From contig CAWDBD010000002.1 of NCBI GenBank assembly GCA_963800395.1, positions 186,001 to 250,000 of the forward strand: a stretch of 64,000 bases of DNA, written 5' to 3'. Numbering within the stretch: the stretch's first letter is position 1; each line of letters begins with the position of its first letter. A program made the translations under genes and the position numbers. The DNA is from DASSBG01 sp963800395 (GTDB lineage Bacteria > Pseudomonadota > Gammaproteobacteria > Xanthomonadales > Rhodanobacteraceae). Shown here piece after piece: positions 25,816 through 34,820 of this stretch. The notes beneath the pieces are model-generated. The model made no database searches. It saw only the letters and a list, made by a program, of their open reading frames with translations, and was not told the origin of the DNA.

Positions 25816-28206
25816 TCAGTCCCAGCTTACCTGCGCGCGAGCATAGTAGTAGGCGCCATTGAATCCATACGGCGAGGTCAGCGGATAGCTCAGGATGCCG
25901 TGGTAGTTGTTGGCGTCACTGTTCCTGTCCGGATAGTGGTTGGTCAGGTTGTTGGCACCCACGGTGAACTGCCAGTTGCTCCAGTCGTAGCTGGCCGAAG
26001 CATCCAGCAGATAGCTGGCGCTGTAGGTCTGATCGTTGGCCGGGTTCGAATTGCTGCGCCCAGTCCATTCGCCGTAGCGGGTGAGTTGACTGTGGATGGA
26101 CCAGTTGCCCATGCTCCAGTCGCCGGCCACAAACGCCTTGGTTTTCGGTGTGCTGTCGGTGAGGAAACCCTTGCTGCGGCGGTCGATGATCGGCAACACC
26201 AGGCCGGCCAGACCCAACTGCGGCGGCTGGTCGGCCACCGAGCGAATGTCGGTCTTGTTCCAGTTGAAGCCGCCAGTCCATTTCAGGCTGGAGTTGGACA
26301 GTTCCATCGGCCAGGTACTGACCAGGTCGGCACCACGGGTGCGGGTATCGATGGCATTGGTGAAGAAACGACCGCCGCTGACGAATGGAATGCCGACCGA
26401 ACCCAGGTACGTCTGCACGGCATCACCAACCAGGTTGCCACTGAGGATGATGCGCTTGTCGATGTCCACCTGATAAAAGTCCAGCGTGGTGTACAGACCG
26501 CTCAGCGGAGTGAACACCAGACCGAGACTGAAGTTGCGTGATTTTTCCGCCTTCAGGGGCTGCGCTCCCAGTGCAATGGCCGCCGGGTCATTGACCGGGA
26601 AGGTGCGCACGGTGAAAGGTACCAGCGTGCCGCCGCCGACATCGACAAAGTTGATCGAGGTGCTGGAGTAGTACTCCTGTTGCAGCGACGGGGCGCGGAA
26701 GCCGGTCGAGGCCGTGCCCCGCATGGCAACCGTGTCATTGAAGGCATAGCGTCCCGACAGCTTCCAGGCTGTGGCGCTGCCGAAATCGCTGTAATCCTCG
26801 TAGCGGGCTGCAAGACCACCGGAGAACTTGTAGGTGAAGTCGGTTTCCAGATCAACATAGGCTGCAGTGTTGTGGCGTGAGTGGGTGCCGGCATCCAGTG
26901 GCTGATAGCCCGGGAATACCTGTGCCCCGGCGCCCGCGTAGGAAGCGTCATCGCCTTGCTTGATCCCGAATTTCTCGTGCCGGTATTCGGCGCCCCAGGC
27001 GACTGTGAGTGGCGTTTGCAGGCCGACGTCGAATCCTTTGCTGACATCGATATTGAACACGTTCTGGCGATTGTGCAGGGTGCCGATATAGAAGCCGGTG
27101 GGCGAGTTCGCACCCAGCGAGTAGTTGAAGGTGTTGCTGGTATGCAGCTTCCAGTGGTTGCCGCCGGAGTTGGCGCTGACATCGTAGTGCCAGCCATTGA
27201 CGCTGCCGCGCAAGCCGATGACCTCGGAGTCATCGCGGATGGCGCTGTTTTCAATCGGAAGGTAGCCCTGCGGATAGACGGTGGCTGCTGCCGGATGGCT
27301 GGTCTGGTAGGTCGATAGCGAGCGGAAGAAGCCGCCGGCGCTGACATCGCGCTTGTTGAAGACGCTGAAAGCGTACAGTTCGGCCTGCTTGCTGAAGGCA
27401 TACTGGAAATTCAGGGCCGCCTGCTTGGTGCGGGTTTGCGGCAGCCCGTAGTGGAAGGTCACTGTGTTGAAAGTCGGATCGTCCGGATAGCGCGGATCGG
27501 GGCCGGCATGATTGGTCGGGTCCTGATGCATGGCTCGTGCCGAGACATGCAGCCAGCCCTGGTTGCCCAAGGCAAAACCGGTGTCCGCGCCGCCCTGCCA
27601 GGTATCACCCTGGCCGCCGTCGTACTGGCCGCCCGAGATCGACGCCGAACCGTGGGTGCCACCCTTGAGAATGATGTTGACCACGCCGGCAATGGCATCG
27701 GAGCCGTATTGCGCTGCGGCGCCGTCACGCAGTACTTCGATATGGTCGATGGCGTTCATCGGGATCGCGTTCAGGTCCACAGGCGAGGAGCCGCGTCCGA
27801 GCGAGCCGTTGACGTTGAGTGCGGCGGTGGTGTGCTGGCGCTTGCCATTGATCAGCACCAGGGTATGGTCTGGTGACAGCCCGCGAATCTGGGCTGGCTG
27901 GGTGGCGTCGGTGGCATCGGTCAGTGAAGGCTGAGGAAAGTTCAGCGAAGGCAGCAGGGTACGCAGCGCCACGGCCAGATCCGGCGCTCCGGTGCGGCTG
28001 ATGTCCTTGGGTGTGAGCACGTCGATCGGCGCCATCGAGTCGGCCTCGGTGCGGTCGAAGACACGGGTGCCGGTAACCACCACCTGTTGCAGCTCGGTGG
28101 CCTTCTTCTGATCCGGCGGTTTGGACCCGGAGTCCTGGGCGATGGCGACCGACATCGCCAACACGCTGGCCAGCGTGACAAGGAAGAGACGGTGCAGTGC
28201 GTTCAT
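25816..28206 (-). CDS. TonB-dependent outer membrane receptor
   Basis: 796 residues. Signal peptide to about residue 23 (SVAIAQ), a TonB-box-like stretch LQQVVVTGTRV, then a plug domain (PIDVLTPKDISRTGAPDLA, and the conserved RGLSPDHTLVLINGKRQH) and a long beta-barrel with many alternating aromatic strands. GRGSSPVDLNAIPMNAIDHIEVLRDGAA-type plug residues are typical of the catecholate/vitamin-type receptors that are numerous in xanthomonads. It ends QVSWD, with Trp near the C-terminus rather than a final Phe. No inner-membrane uptake genes are next to it, so the substrate is unknown. A palindromic candidate operator lies just upstream. Confidence 0.92.
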   Translation of the reverse strand: MNALHRLFLVTLASVLAMSVAIAQDSGSKPPDQKKATELQQVVVTGTRVFDRTEADSMAPIDVLTPKDISRTGAPDLAVALRTLLPSLNFPQPSLTDATDATQPAQIRGLSPDHTLVLINGKRQHTTAALNVNGSLGRGSSPVDLNAIPMNAIDHIEVLRDGAAAQYGSDAIAGVVNIILKGGTHGSASISGGQYDGGQGDTWQGGADTGFALGNQGWLHVSARAMHQDPTNHAGPDPRYPDDPTFNTVTFHYGLPQTRTKQAALNFQYAFSKQAELYAFSVFNKRDVSAGGFFRSLSTYQTSHPAAATVYPQGYLPIENSAIRDDSEVIGLRGSVNGWHYDVSANSGGNHWKLHTSNTFNYSLGANSPTGFYIGTLHNRQNVFNIDVSKGFDVGLQTPLTVAWGAEYRHEKFGIKQGDDASYAGAGAQVFPGYQPLDAGTHSRHNTAAYVDLETDFTYKFSGGLAARYEDYSDFGSATAWKLSGRYAFNDTVAMRGTASTGFRAPSLQQEYYSSTSINFVDVGGGTLVPFTVRTFPVNDPAAIALGAQPLKAEKSRNFSLGLVFTPLSGLYTTLDFYQVDIDKRIILSGNLVGDAVQTYLGSVGIPFVSGGRFFTNAIDTRTRGADLVSTWPMELSNSSLKWTGGFNWNKTDIRSVADQPPQLGLAGLVLPIIDRRSKGFLTDSTPKTKAFVAGDWSMGNWSIHSQLTRYGEWTGRSNSNPANDQTYSASYLLDASASYDWSNWQFTVGANNLTNHYPDRNSDANNYHGILSYPLTSPYGFNGAYYYARAQVSWD

Positions 28207-28232
28207 GCTTTTCTCCCGCAGGGTTGATTCCC

Positions 28233-28263
28233 GAGCAAAGTTAACGCATTTCTAACATTGCTC
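28233..28263 (-). promoter_or_regulatory. Palindromic candidate operator upstream of the TonB receptor
   Basis: Arms GAGCAAAGTTA (28233-28243) and TAACATTGCTC (28253-28263) pair at 10 of 11 positions around a 9-bp spacer, 27 bp before the receptor start. On the minus strand it contains TTAACT, a possible -10. The symmetry suggests a dimeric repressor or activator site; the regulator is not identified. Confidence 0.45.
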
Positions 28264-28407
28264 GCCATGCTCAAACCTAGAACCAGGCGCCTCAGCTGTC
28301 AACTGGCTGTTTGCGTGACCTGTTTCAGCGAACGGTCACCGCGGCGCAACGCGGCCGTCATGTTGCGCCGGCAACATGTTGCTCGACATCCGTCGGAGTT
28401 GCCGCAC

Positions 28408-29577
28408 ATGCGCATCGATTTCGTCAGTGAAACCTGGACGCCGCAAATCAACGGTGTGGCCTTGTCGGTGCATGAGCATGCAAGAAGCATGGCCAAACGC
28501 GGCCATGACATCGGGGTGGTGCGCCCACGCCAGAAAGACGACCCGGGTGACGCCCCCAATACACTGCTGGTACGCGGCATGTCGCTGCCACGCTACCCCG
28601 GGCTGCAGTTCGGCCTGCCCGCACACCGCCGACTGCGGCGCTTCTGGCAGCAGCGCCGTCCTGATGCGGTCTATATTGCTACCGAAGGGCCGTTGGGCCG
28701 CTGCGCGCAGCGCGTGGCGCGCGCCATGGGCATTGCCACGGTCAGCGGTTTCCACACCCGCTTCGACCACTACGCCAGCCACTACGGCCTCCCGTTTCTG
28801 GGTGCCCCGGTGCGTGACTGGCTGGCACGGTTCCATCGCCGCAGCGATCTGGTTGTGGTGCCTACCCGGGCGATGGCGTGCGAGCTGGCAGAACTGGGCG
28901 TGCATCGGGTACGTGTGCTGCCACGCTGCGGCGACACGGCCTTGTTTTCGCCCGCACGCCGAGATCCGGCCTTGCGGCGCCAATGGGGCTGCGAGGGGTC
29001 TGATCTGGCTGTTATCTGTGTAGGCCGGATCGCGGCGGAAAAGAATCTGGACCTGTTGTTGCGCGCGTTCGAAACGCTGCAGTCCTGGATTCCCGGTGCG
29101 CGGCTGATCCTGGTTGGCGACGGGCCGCTGCGGGCACGCCTGCAGGCTGAAAATCCGGGCGTGGTGTTCACCGGCCTGCGCCGGGCGGAAGACCTCGCCG
29201 CACATTACGCCAGCGCCGACCTGTTCCTGTTCCCCAGTCTCAGCGAAACCTTCGGCAACGTGGTGCTCGAGGCCATGGCCAGCGGCCTGCCCACGCTGGC
29301 TTTCAATACCGGCGCGGCATTCGAACATATCCGTGACGGCGTGAACGGTGTCGTGGTCGATCCGCACTCACCGGGTGAATTTGTCAATGCCGCCTGGAGC
29401 CTGGCAGGCGATGCCGGGCTGCGCCAACGGCTGGGCTTGGCCGCGCGTGCCAGCATGAAGGAGCTTGATCCGGCCGTGATCGCCGCACAATTCGAGGATG
29501 TGATGCTGGATGCCTTGCGCAGCGGGCGGCCGGGGGCGCCCACATGCATGCCGCGTGTGGCGGTATTCGATGCGTGA
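28408..29577 (+). CDS. Glycosyltransferase family 4 (GT-B)
   Basis: 389 residues from ATG at 28408 (MRIDFVSETWTPQINGV), which has GGAG 9 nt upstream; the frame extends 50 codons further but without similarity. The N-terminal Rossmann half has the PQINGV start and the GFHTRFDHYA segment; the C-terminal half has VGRIAAEKNLDLLL, LVGDGPLR and the donor-binding SETFGNVVLEAMASGLP (EX7E). This resembles mannosyl- or glucosyltransferases acting on lipid acceptors (MgtA-like). The PAP2 phosphatase gene overlaps its end by 8 bp, suggesting joint work on a glycolipid. Donor and acceptor are inferred only. Confidence 0.87.
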   Translation: MRIDFVSETWTPQINGVALSVHEHARSMAKRGHDIGVVRPRQKDDPGDAPNTLLVRGMSLPRYPGLQFGLPAHRRLRRFWQQRRPDAVYIATEGPLGRCAQRVARAMGIATVSGFHTRFDHYASHYGLPFLGAPVRDWLARFHRRSDLVVVPTRAMACELAELGVHRVRVLPRCGDTALFSPARRDPALRRQWGCEGSDLAVICVGRIAAEKNLDLLLRAFETLQSWIPGARLILVGDGPLRARLQAENPGVVFTGLRRAEDLAAHYASADLFLFPSLSETFGNVVLEAMASGLPTLAFNTGAAFEHIRDGVNGVVVDPHSPGEFVNAAWSLAGDAGLRQRLGLAARASMKELDPAVIAAQFEDVMLDALRSGRPGAPTCMPRVAVFDA

Positions 29578-30082
29578 GGCACGCCTGTGTCTGGCCGCCT
29601 GCCGTTTCGGGGCACGACCCAGGATCGGCGCATTGTTCGCCGTGGTCAGCCGTCTGGGCGATGGTGTGTTCTGGTATGGCCTGATGCTGGCGCTGGCCTT
29701 GACCGGTGGCACACGCGGGCAAGTTGCGGCGTTGCACATGCTGCTGACGGGGCTGGTGGCCTGGGCCCTGTACCGGCTGATCAAGCGCGGCACCCGACGC
29801 AAACGGCCTTTCCAAGCCTGTCCGGGCGTGGTGGCGCGTGTGCCCGCGCTGGACGAATTCAGCTTTCCGTCCGGGCATACGCTGCATGCAGTCAGCTTCA
29901 GTCTGGTCGCCATCGGGTACTTTTCCTGGATGACCTGGCCGCTGCTGCTGTTCACCGTACTGGTGGCGATGTCCCGGGTCATCCTTGGGCTGCACTATCC
30001 CAGCGACGTGCTGGTGGCAACCGGCCTCGGCGCGCTGCTGGCCGAAGGCTCGCTTTGGCTGGTGCCAGCCGGATACGCCTGA
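29570..30082 (+). CDS. PAP2-family membrane phosphatase
   Basis: 170 residues, starting at ATG 29570 inside the end of the glycosyltransferase gene. Contains all three PAP2 signature motifs: KRGTRRKRP (KX6RP), FPSGHT, and SRVILGLHYPSD (SRX5HX3D). Four or five TM helices. Likely dephosphorylates a lipid phosphate such as phosphatidic acid, undecaprenyl diphosphate or a glycolipid intermediate. Translation is probably coupled to the upstream glycosyltransferase. No charged N-terminal extension and no other domain. Confidence 0.87.
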   Translation: MREARLCLAACRFGARPRIGALFAVVSRLGDGVFWYGLMLALALTGGTRGQVAALHMLLTGLVAWALYRLIKRGTRRKRPFQACPGVVARVPALDEFSFPSGHTLHAVSFSLVAIGYFSWMTWPLLLFTVLVAMSRVILGLHYPSDVLVATGLGALLAEGSLWLVPAGYA

Positions 30083-30186
30083 GCTGCCTGCCACAGTCGC
30101 TTTGTGAATGGCAACGCTTGAACTATCCTTGCCGTGGCACCATACCGGCAACGATGCGGTGCTTCCGTGCCATGGAGACTTCGAGC

Positions 30187-30516
30187 ATGCCGATCTATGC
30201 GTTCCTCTGCGACGCCTGCAATCACTCGTTCGACCGCTTGCAGAAGCTGTCCGACCCCGATCCGACCATCTGTCCGGAGTGCGGGGCCGAGGCCGTGCGC
30301 CGGCAAGTTACCGCGCCGGCGTTCAGGCTCGCCGGCAGCGGCTGGTACGAAACCGATTTCAAGAAAAGTACCGACAAGCGGCGCAATCTGGCTGGTGATT
30401 CCGGCACGGAAGCGGGCAAGTCCGATACAGCCCCGAAATCGGACACGGGCGCCCAGACGCCGAGCGCGGAAAAGCCCGCAGCCAAGCCGGCAGCTGCCAA
30501 GACATCGAGTACTTGA
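30187..30516 (+). CDS. FmdB-family zinc-ribbon protein
   Basis: 109 residues starting MPIYAFLCDAC. One zinc ribbon of two CxxC pairs, C8/C11 and C29/C32, followed by GSGWYETDFK, both hallmarks of the FmdB regulatory-type family, and a Ser/Ala/Lys-rich tail. The function of the family is not established. In many proteobacteria this gene lies directly before aspS; here the secreted DUF3011 protein sits between them, so the old neighbourhood is still recognisable. Confidence 0.9.
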   Translation: MPIYAFLCDACNHSFDRLQKLSDPDPTICPECGAEAVRRQVTAPAFRLAGSGWYETDFKKSTDKRRNLAGDSGTEAGKSDTAPKSDTGAQTPSAEKPAAKPAAAKTSST

Positions 30517-30608
30517 AGGTTTCCTGATTGCAGCACCGTGCCCCGGCGCAGTCAATGTACGCATTCAGTCACGGGCAAAGATGACCGCATCGCTGCGGGG
30601 GAGGGGTT

Positions 30609-31421
30609 GTGAACGGCAAATGCATTCTTTCACTTTTACTCGTGGCAGGCGGCCTGCTTGTGCCGCTGCGGCAAGCTGACGCGCAGCGTTACGACGGCGG
30701 CTACACGGACCGGGACATCAGCCTGAGCTGTGAGAGCCAGGACCAGCGCTACCATCTGTGCCGGGTGGATCCTGGTCAGCTGGGCACAGTGCGCCTGGCC
30801 CAGCGCCTGTCGAGGGCAAGCTGCGTGCGCGGTCGCGGCTGGGGCTTCAATCGTGCGGGCGTCTGGGTTGATCATGGCTGTCGTGCCCGCTTCGTGGTGA
30901 GCCGCCGGGGTGGCTACGGGGAAGGGGACTACGATGACAGGCCAACCCCGGGCAGGCACGATGCAGCGATCCGTTTCACCTGCCAGAGCAATGACCAGCG
31001 TTACCGATTCTGCAAGGTTGATCTGGGTCCTGGCGGCACGGCTCGAATCGAAAAACAGTTGTCCAGCGCGCGCTGTATTCGGGGCCGGTCCTGGGGTTAC
31101 AACCGGGCAGGCGTGTGGGTCGATCAGGGCTGCCGCGCCCGCTTCGTGGTGGTACGGCCGGGGTGGAACCGCGCTGGCCGGATTCCGGACTCCGGCTATC
31201 GCTCGGCCCGGCCTTCACAGCCCATAAGTCTCATCTGCCAGAGCGAGGACCAGCATTACCGGTTGTGCCGGGTTGACCTCGGTCGGCGTGGTACCGCCCG
31301 TATCCAGCAACGCTTGTCCCATGCAAGCTGCGTCCGCGGTCAGAGCTGGGGTTTCAATCGTGCCGGCGTCTGGGTCGATCATGGGTGCCGCGCGCGATTC
31401 GCGGTCATTCGCAGGCGCTGA
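30609..31421 (+). CDS. Secreted protein with three DUF3011-like repeats
   Basis: 270 residues from GTG at 30609, which has GAGGGG directly upstream. A signal peptide (LLLVAGGLLVPLRQADA) is followed by three near-identical modules of about 60 residues, each with a C-(E/Q)-S-x-DQ(R/H)Y-xx-C pair at the start and SC(V/I)RGxxWG(F/Y)NRAGVWVD(H/Q)GCRARF at the end, separated by Arg/Pro/Gly-rich linkers. Four Cys per module suggest two disulfides and a periplasmic or exported location. Very basic overall. No function is known to me for DUF3011. Confidence 0.85.
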   Translation: MNGKCILSLLLVAGGLLVPLRQADAQRYDGGYTDRDISLSCESQDQRYHLCRVDPGQLGTVRLAQRLSRASCVRGRGWGFNRAGVWVDHGCRARFVVSRRGGYGEGDYDDRPTPGRHDAAIRFTCQSNDQRYRFCKVDLGPGGTARIEKQLSSARCIRGRSWGYNRAGVWVDQGCRARFVVVRPGWNRAGRIPDSGYRSARPSQPISLICQSEDQHYRLCRVDLGRRGTARIQQRLSHASCVRGQSWGFNRAGVWVDHGCRARFAVIRRR

Positions 31422-31477
31422 TCACAGGCATCAGGCTGCGCCTGGTGCTGCCGCAGCATGACTTCATCCGCGGCGCT

Positions 31478-31505
31478 CGGACAATGCGGCCGCGCATGCT
31501 AAAAT
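31478..31505 (+). promoter_or_regulatory. Promoter candidate for aspS
   Basis: -35 CGGACA (31478-31483), 16-bp spacer, extended -10 TGC-TAAAAT (31497-31505), 55 bp before the aspS ATG. The -10 has 5 of 6 consensus bases. Confidence 0.5.
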
Positions 31506-31560
31506 TGGCGGCTTTATTTCTCATGCATTTATGTCGCGCCGTCGGCACAAGGTTCCCCCC

Positions 31561-33324
31561 ATGCGTACCCACTATTGCGGTCTTGTCGATGAATCACTGA
31601 TTGGAAGTCCGGTCACCTTGTGCGGCTGGGTAGACACGATCAGGTTGCAGAGTCACGTGGCTTTTGTCGACCTGCGTGATCATGAAGGCATTGCACAGGT
31701 CGTTATCGAGCGGGACAACCCCGAAGCATTCGAAATCGCCGGTGAACTCGGCTATGAATGGTGCCTGCGTGTGCACGGCACCTTGCGCAAGCGTCTGGCC
31801 GCCAACGACAAGCTCAAGACGGGCGCGGTGGAGCTGGTTGCTGAACGCGTGGAGGTATTGAATCGGGCTCGCGACCTGCCATTTGCCCTGCACGAGAGCC
31901 CCAACGAGGAAATGCGTCTGGCCTATCGCTATCTGGATCTGCGGCGGCCCGAGATGCAGCATCGGCTGCGTGTGCGAACGCGCCTTGTGCAGGCACTGCG
32001 CCGCTATCTTGATGCCAGGGGTTTCCAGGATATCGAGACGCCGATTCTGACCAAGGCAACGCCCGAGGGGGCGCGTGATTATCTGGTGCCCAGTCGCGTG
32101 CATGCGGGGGAGTTCTACGCTTTGCCGCAGTCGCCACAGTTGTTCAAGCAGATACTGATGATGGCCGGCTTCGACCGCTATTATCAGATTGCGCGGTGTT
32201 TTCGCGACGAGGACCTGCGCGCCGATCGGCAGCCCGAGTTCACGCAGCTCGACATCGAGTGTGCCTTTGTCCGCGAGGGCGACGTGCAGGGCCAGGTCGA
32301 GGACCTGATGCGCACGGTGTTTCGCGAGGTGGTTGATGTCGATCTGGCAGCGCCGTTTCCGCGCCTGAGCTGGCACGAAGCCATGCGTCGTTTCGGTTCG
32401 GACAAGCCGGATCTGCGCATGGGGCTGGAACTGGTTGATGTGGCCGAAGCGGTCAGCCAGGTCGAGTTCAAGGTGTTTTCCGGTCCGGCCAATGATCCCG
32501 CTGGGCGGGTCGCGGCATTGCGCGTGCCCGGCGGCGCGGAGCTGTCGCGCAAACAGATCGATGAACTGGCGGCGCATGCGGTCAAGCACGGCGCCAAGGG
32601 CCTGGCCTGGTTGAAAGTCAATGATGTCGACGCCGGCCTCGAAGGCGTGCAGTCACCCATTGCCAAGTTCCTGGATGGCGACAGTCTTGCTGCCATCGTG
32701 GAAGCCACCGAGGCGGCCAACGGCGATCTGCTGCTGTTCGGTGCCGGGCCGTGGCTGAGCGTGAGTGAGTTCATGGGTGCGCTGCGACTGAAAGTGGGCA
32801 AGGATCGCGGCCTGCTGCAAGCGAGCTGGAAGCCCTTGTGGATTACCGACTTTCCCATGTTCGAGTACGACGAGGATGCGGGGCGGCTGGTGGCCTTGCA
32901 CCATCCGTTCACGGCGCCCGCGGTTGACGATGTCGAGCAGTTGAAGGCTGATCCGCGCAACGCCCTGAGTCGGGGCTACGACATGGTGCTCAACGGCGCG
33001 GAAATCGGCGGCGGCTCAATCCGTATCCATCGCCCGGAAATGCAGAGCGCCGTGTTCGACCTGCTTGGCATCGGTGCCGAAGAGGCGCAAGCCAAGTTCG
33101 GCTTCCTGCTCAAGGCGCTGAACATGGGTGCGCCACCGCACGGCGGCATCGCCTTCGGTATCGACCGCATCGCTGCCCTGATGGCCGGGACCGATTCGAT
33201 TCGTGACGTGATCGCCTTCCCCAAGACCACCAGCGCGCAGGACCTCATGACCGATGCGCCATCCGAGGTGTCGGCCGCGCAACTGGCCGAGCTGCACGTG
33301 AAGGTGGTGGCCGATAGCCCGTAG
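31561..33324 (+). CDS. aspS: Aspartyl-tRNA synthetase
   Basis: Class II aminoacyl-tRNA synthetase charging tRNA-Asp. 587 residues, the usual bacterial length. N-terminal OB-fold anticodon domain (MRTHYCGLVDESLIG, VTLCGWV), motif 2 in CFRDEDLRADRQPEFTQLD, a bacterial GAD insertion (about 290-420) and motif 3 in GIAFGIDRIAALM. The start at 31561 is chosen over an in-frame ATG ten codons upstream because MRTHYCG is the conserved start. The 173 bp after the stop show no clear feature. Confidence 0.97.
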   Translation: MRTHYCGLVDESLIGSPVTLCGWVDTIRLQSHVAFVDLRDHEGIAQVVIERDNPEAFEIAGELGYEWCLRVHGTLRKRLAANDKLKTGAVELVAERVEVLNRARDLPFALHESPNEEMRLAYRYLDLRRPEMQHRLRVRTRLVQALRRYLDARGFQDIETPILTKATPEGARDYLVPSRVHAGEFYALPQSPQLFKQILMMAGFDRYYQIARCFRDEDLRADRQPEFTQLDIECAFVREGDVQGQVEDLMRTVFREVVDVDLAAPFPRLSWHEAMRRFGSDKPDLRMGLELVDVAEAVSQVEFKVFSGPANDPAGRVAALRVPGGAELSRKQIDELAAHAVKHGAKGLAWLKVNDVDAGLEGVQSPIAKFLDGDSLAAIVEATEAANGDLLLFGAGPWLSVSEFMGALRLKVGKDRGLLQASWKPLWITDFPMFEYDEDAGRLVALHHPFTAPAVDDVEQLKADPRNALSRGYDMVLNGAEIGGGSIRIHRPEMQSAVFDLLGIGAEEAQAKFGFLLKALNMGAPPHGGIAFGIDRIAALMAGTDSIRDVIAFPKTTSAQDLMTDAPSEVSAAQLAELHVKVVADSP

Positions 33325-33497
33325 GAACATGGGCGTTTGATCCCGGGTCGACGGTAGCTCCATCTTTCCCGGCGGCAGGACAAGCAACTGGTCTGCACTG
33401 TGCTATCGATGCTCGTCACCGGCCCCGGGGTACGGGCGCGGCTGCACCCGGGAATCCCCCGGTCAATCCCGCGCAGCTGGCCTGTCAATCGCAACGC

Positions 33498-34190
33498 TCA
33501 CGCCGGTGGGTACACCCGCGACTCGAGGATGCGCCCGCGCGGCGATCGCGTGGCCAGGTGCATGATCGTCGCTGCCAGTTCATCGGGGTCGATCCAGGTA
33601 TCCGGATCGACACCGGGCATCGCCTTGCGATTGCCGGGTGTATCAATGGCCGCCATCGGGTAGACAATCGCGACATCGACGCCCTTGCCTGCCACTTCCT
33701 GGCGGAGAGATTTCAGCCATGTGACCAGGGCGGCCTTGGACGCGGCATAGGCACCCATACCGGCGCCTCCATCGATGGCAGCGGCGGCACCGACGCCAAG
33801 AATGAAGCCGCGGCCGCGCTCGAGCATGCCGGGCAGTACCGCGCGGGTGGCGTTGAAGGCGCTGCGGAAGTTGATGGAAAGCTGGTTTTCCAGTTCGTCG
33901 GGGCTGGTATCGACGGCGCTGGACATGCCGAAGCCGCCGGCAATGTTGAGCAGGCAGTCGACCTGGCCCAACGCCGCACTGGCCTGCTCCATGGCGGAAT
34001 GGGCACTGCTGGCGTCTGCCAGATCCGCCTTGACTACAAGGCTGTCGGGGTGGTGCTGGTGCAGCCGTTCGGCTTCGCTATCGTCATAGGCGGCCAGAGC
34101 CAGCTTCCAGCCCGCATGCTGGAAGTTTTCGATCAGGTGGCTGGCGAGGGCGCCGCCGGCGCCGGTGATGATGGCAGTGCGTTGGCTCAT
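33498..34190 (-). CDS. Short-chain dehydrogenase/reductase
   Basis: 230 residues from ATG at 34190 (MSQRTAIITG); a TTG five codons upstream would also be in frame. Cofactor loop TGAGGALASH, the NIAGGFG strand (NNAG position) and the active-site YAASKAAL (YxxxK) are present. Catalytic Ser is likely in LGVGAAAA/GVGA context, where a clear Ser is not obvious, so catalysis is uncertain. The substrate is unknown. It follows a 136-residue uncharacterised gene by 11 bp on the same strand. Confidence 0.88.
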   Translation of the reverse strand: MSQRTAIITGAGGALASHLIENFQHAGWKLALAAYDDSEAERLHQHHPDSLVVKADLADASSAHSAMEQASAALGQVDCLLNIAGGFGMSSAVDTSPDELENQLSINFRSAFNATRAVLPGMLERGRGFILGVGAAAAIDGGAGMGAYAASKAALVTWLKSLRQEVAGKGVDVAIVYPMAAIDTPGNRKAMPGVDPDTWIDPDELAATIMHLATRSPRGRILESRVYPPA

Positions 34191-34201
34191 GTGTATATCC
34201 G

Positions 34202-34612
34202 TCAAGTCAGGTCTTTGTCACTTTGCGAAATGATTCGGGCAAGCTGGTCAGCCAGTGGACCCAACTGGTCGATGAGGCGATCCAGTTCGGCGCGGTCGAG
34301 AAATGCATACGGACGGTTCTCGCACAAGTGCAGGTAATCGGTACCGTCCAGTTCGCCGACCGCGAGAAAGCCGCTGCGCTGGGTCCAGTTGAAGCGCAGG
34401 CTGCGGATCGAGTCTGCTTCGTCAAGTGGCGCAATCGGCGTCGAGATACGCAGCACCTTGCGCTCGTCGTTCGTTTCCAGCTCAGCCAGGTACAGCCCTT
34501 GTATGCGTCCACCGTCACCTACTGGCAAGTCGAAACTGATCAGGTAGGGGTCATTGGTGCGCAGCCGGAAACGACCACCGATGTGGGATCTGATTTGTTC
34601 AAAGCTGTGCAT
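34202..34612 (-). CDS. Uncharacterised small protein, chaperone-like fold possible
   Basis: 136 residues from ATG at 34612 (MHSFEQIRSHIGGRF), with GGAAAA upstream; the frame extends 22 codons further without support. Soluble, acidic, alternating beta strands (FRLRTNDPYLISFDL, GLYLAELETNDERKVLRISTPI) and a C-terminal helix pair. The pattern resembles the YbjN/CesT-like small chaperone fold, but I recognise no signature and make no functional call. Probably an operon with the downstream SDR. Confidence 0.6.
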   Translation of the reverse strand: MHSFEQIRSHIGGRFRLRTNDPYLISFDLPVGDGGRIQGLYLAELETNDERKVLRISTPIAPLDEADSIRSLRFNWTQRSGFLAVGELDGTDYLHLCENRPYAFLDRAELDRLIDQLGPLADQLARIISQSDKDLT

Positions 34613-34820
34613 GGCTTTTCCGTTAGCTCGGATGATTGGTGAGTGCGCCCGAGCCTGGTGCAGTCCCTGGCAGCACACGGTTTGTCGTGCTGCCAGGCAT
34701 AGCAGAAGCTCGGGTCATTGGTTCAAAAAAAGCGAACTTCCAGGCAGCAGGCGAAGTTTCGACCGGTGCATGAATGTGCGCTCGGGTGTAGATGAGTACC
34801 AATGGTACTCTGGCGCGTCC

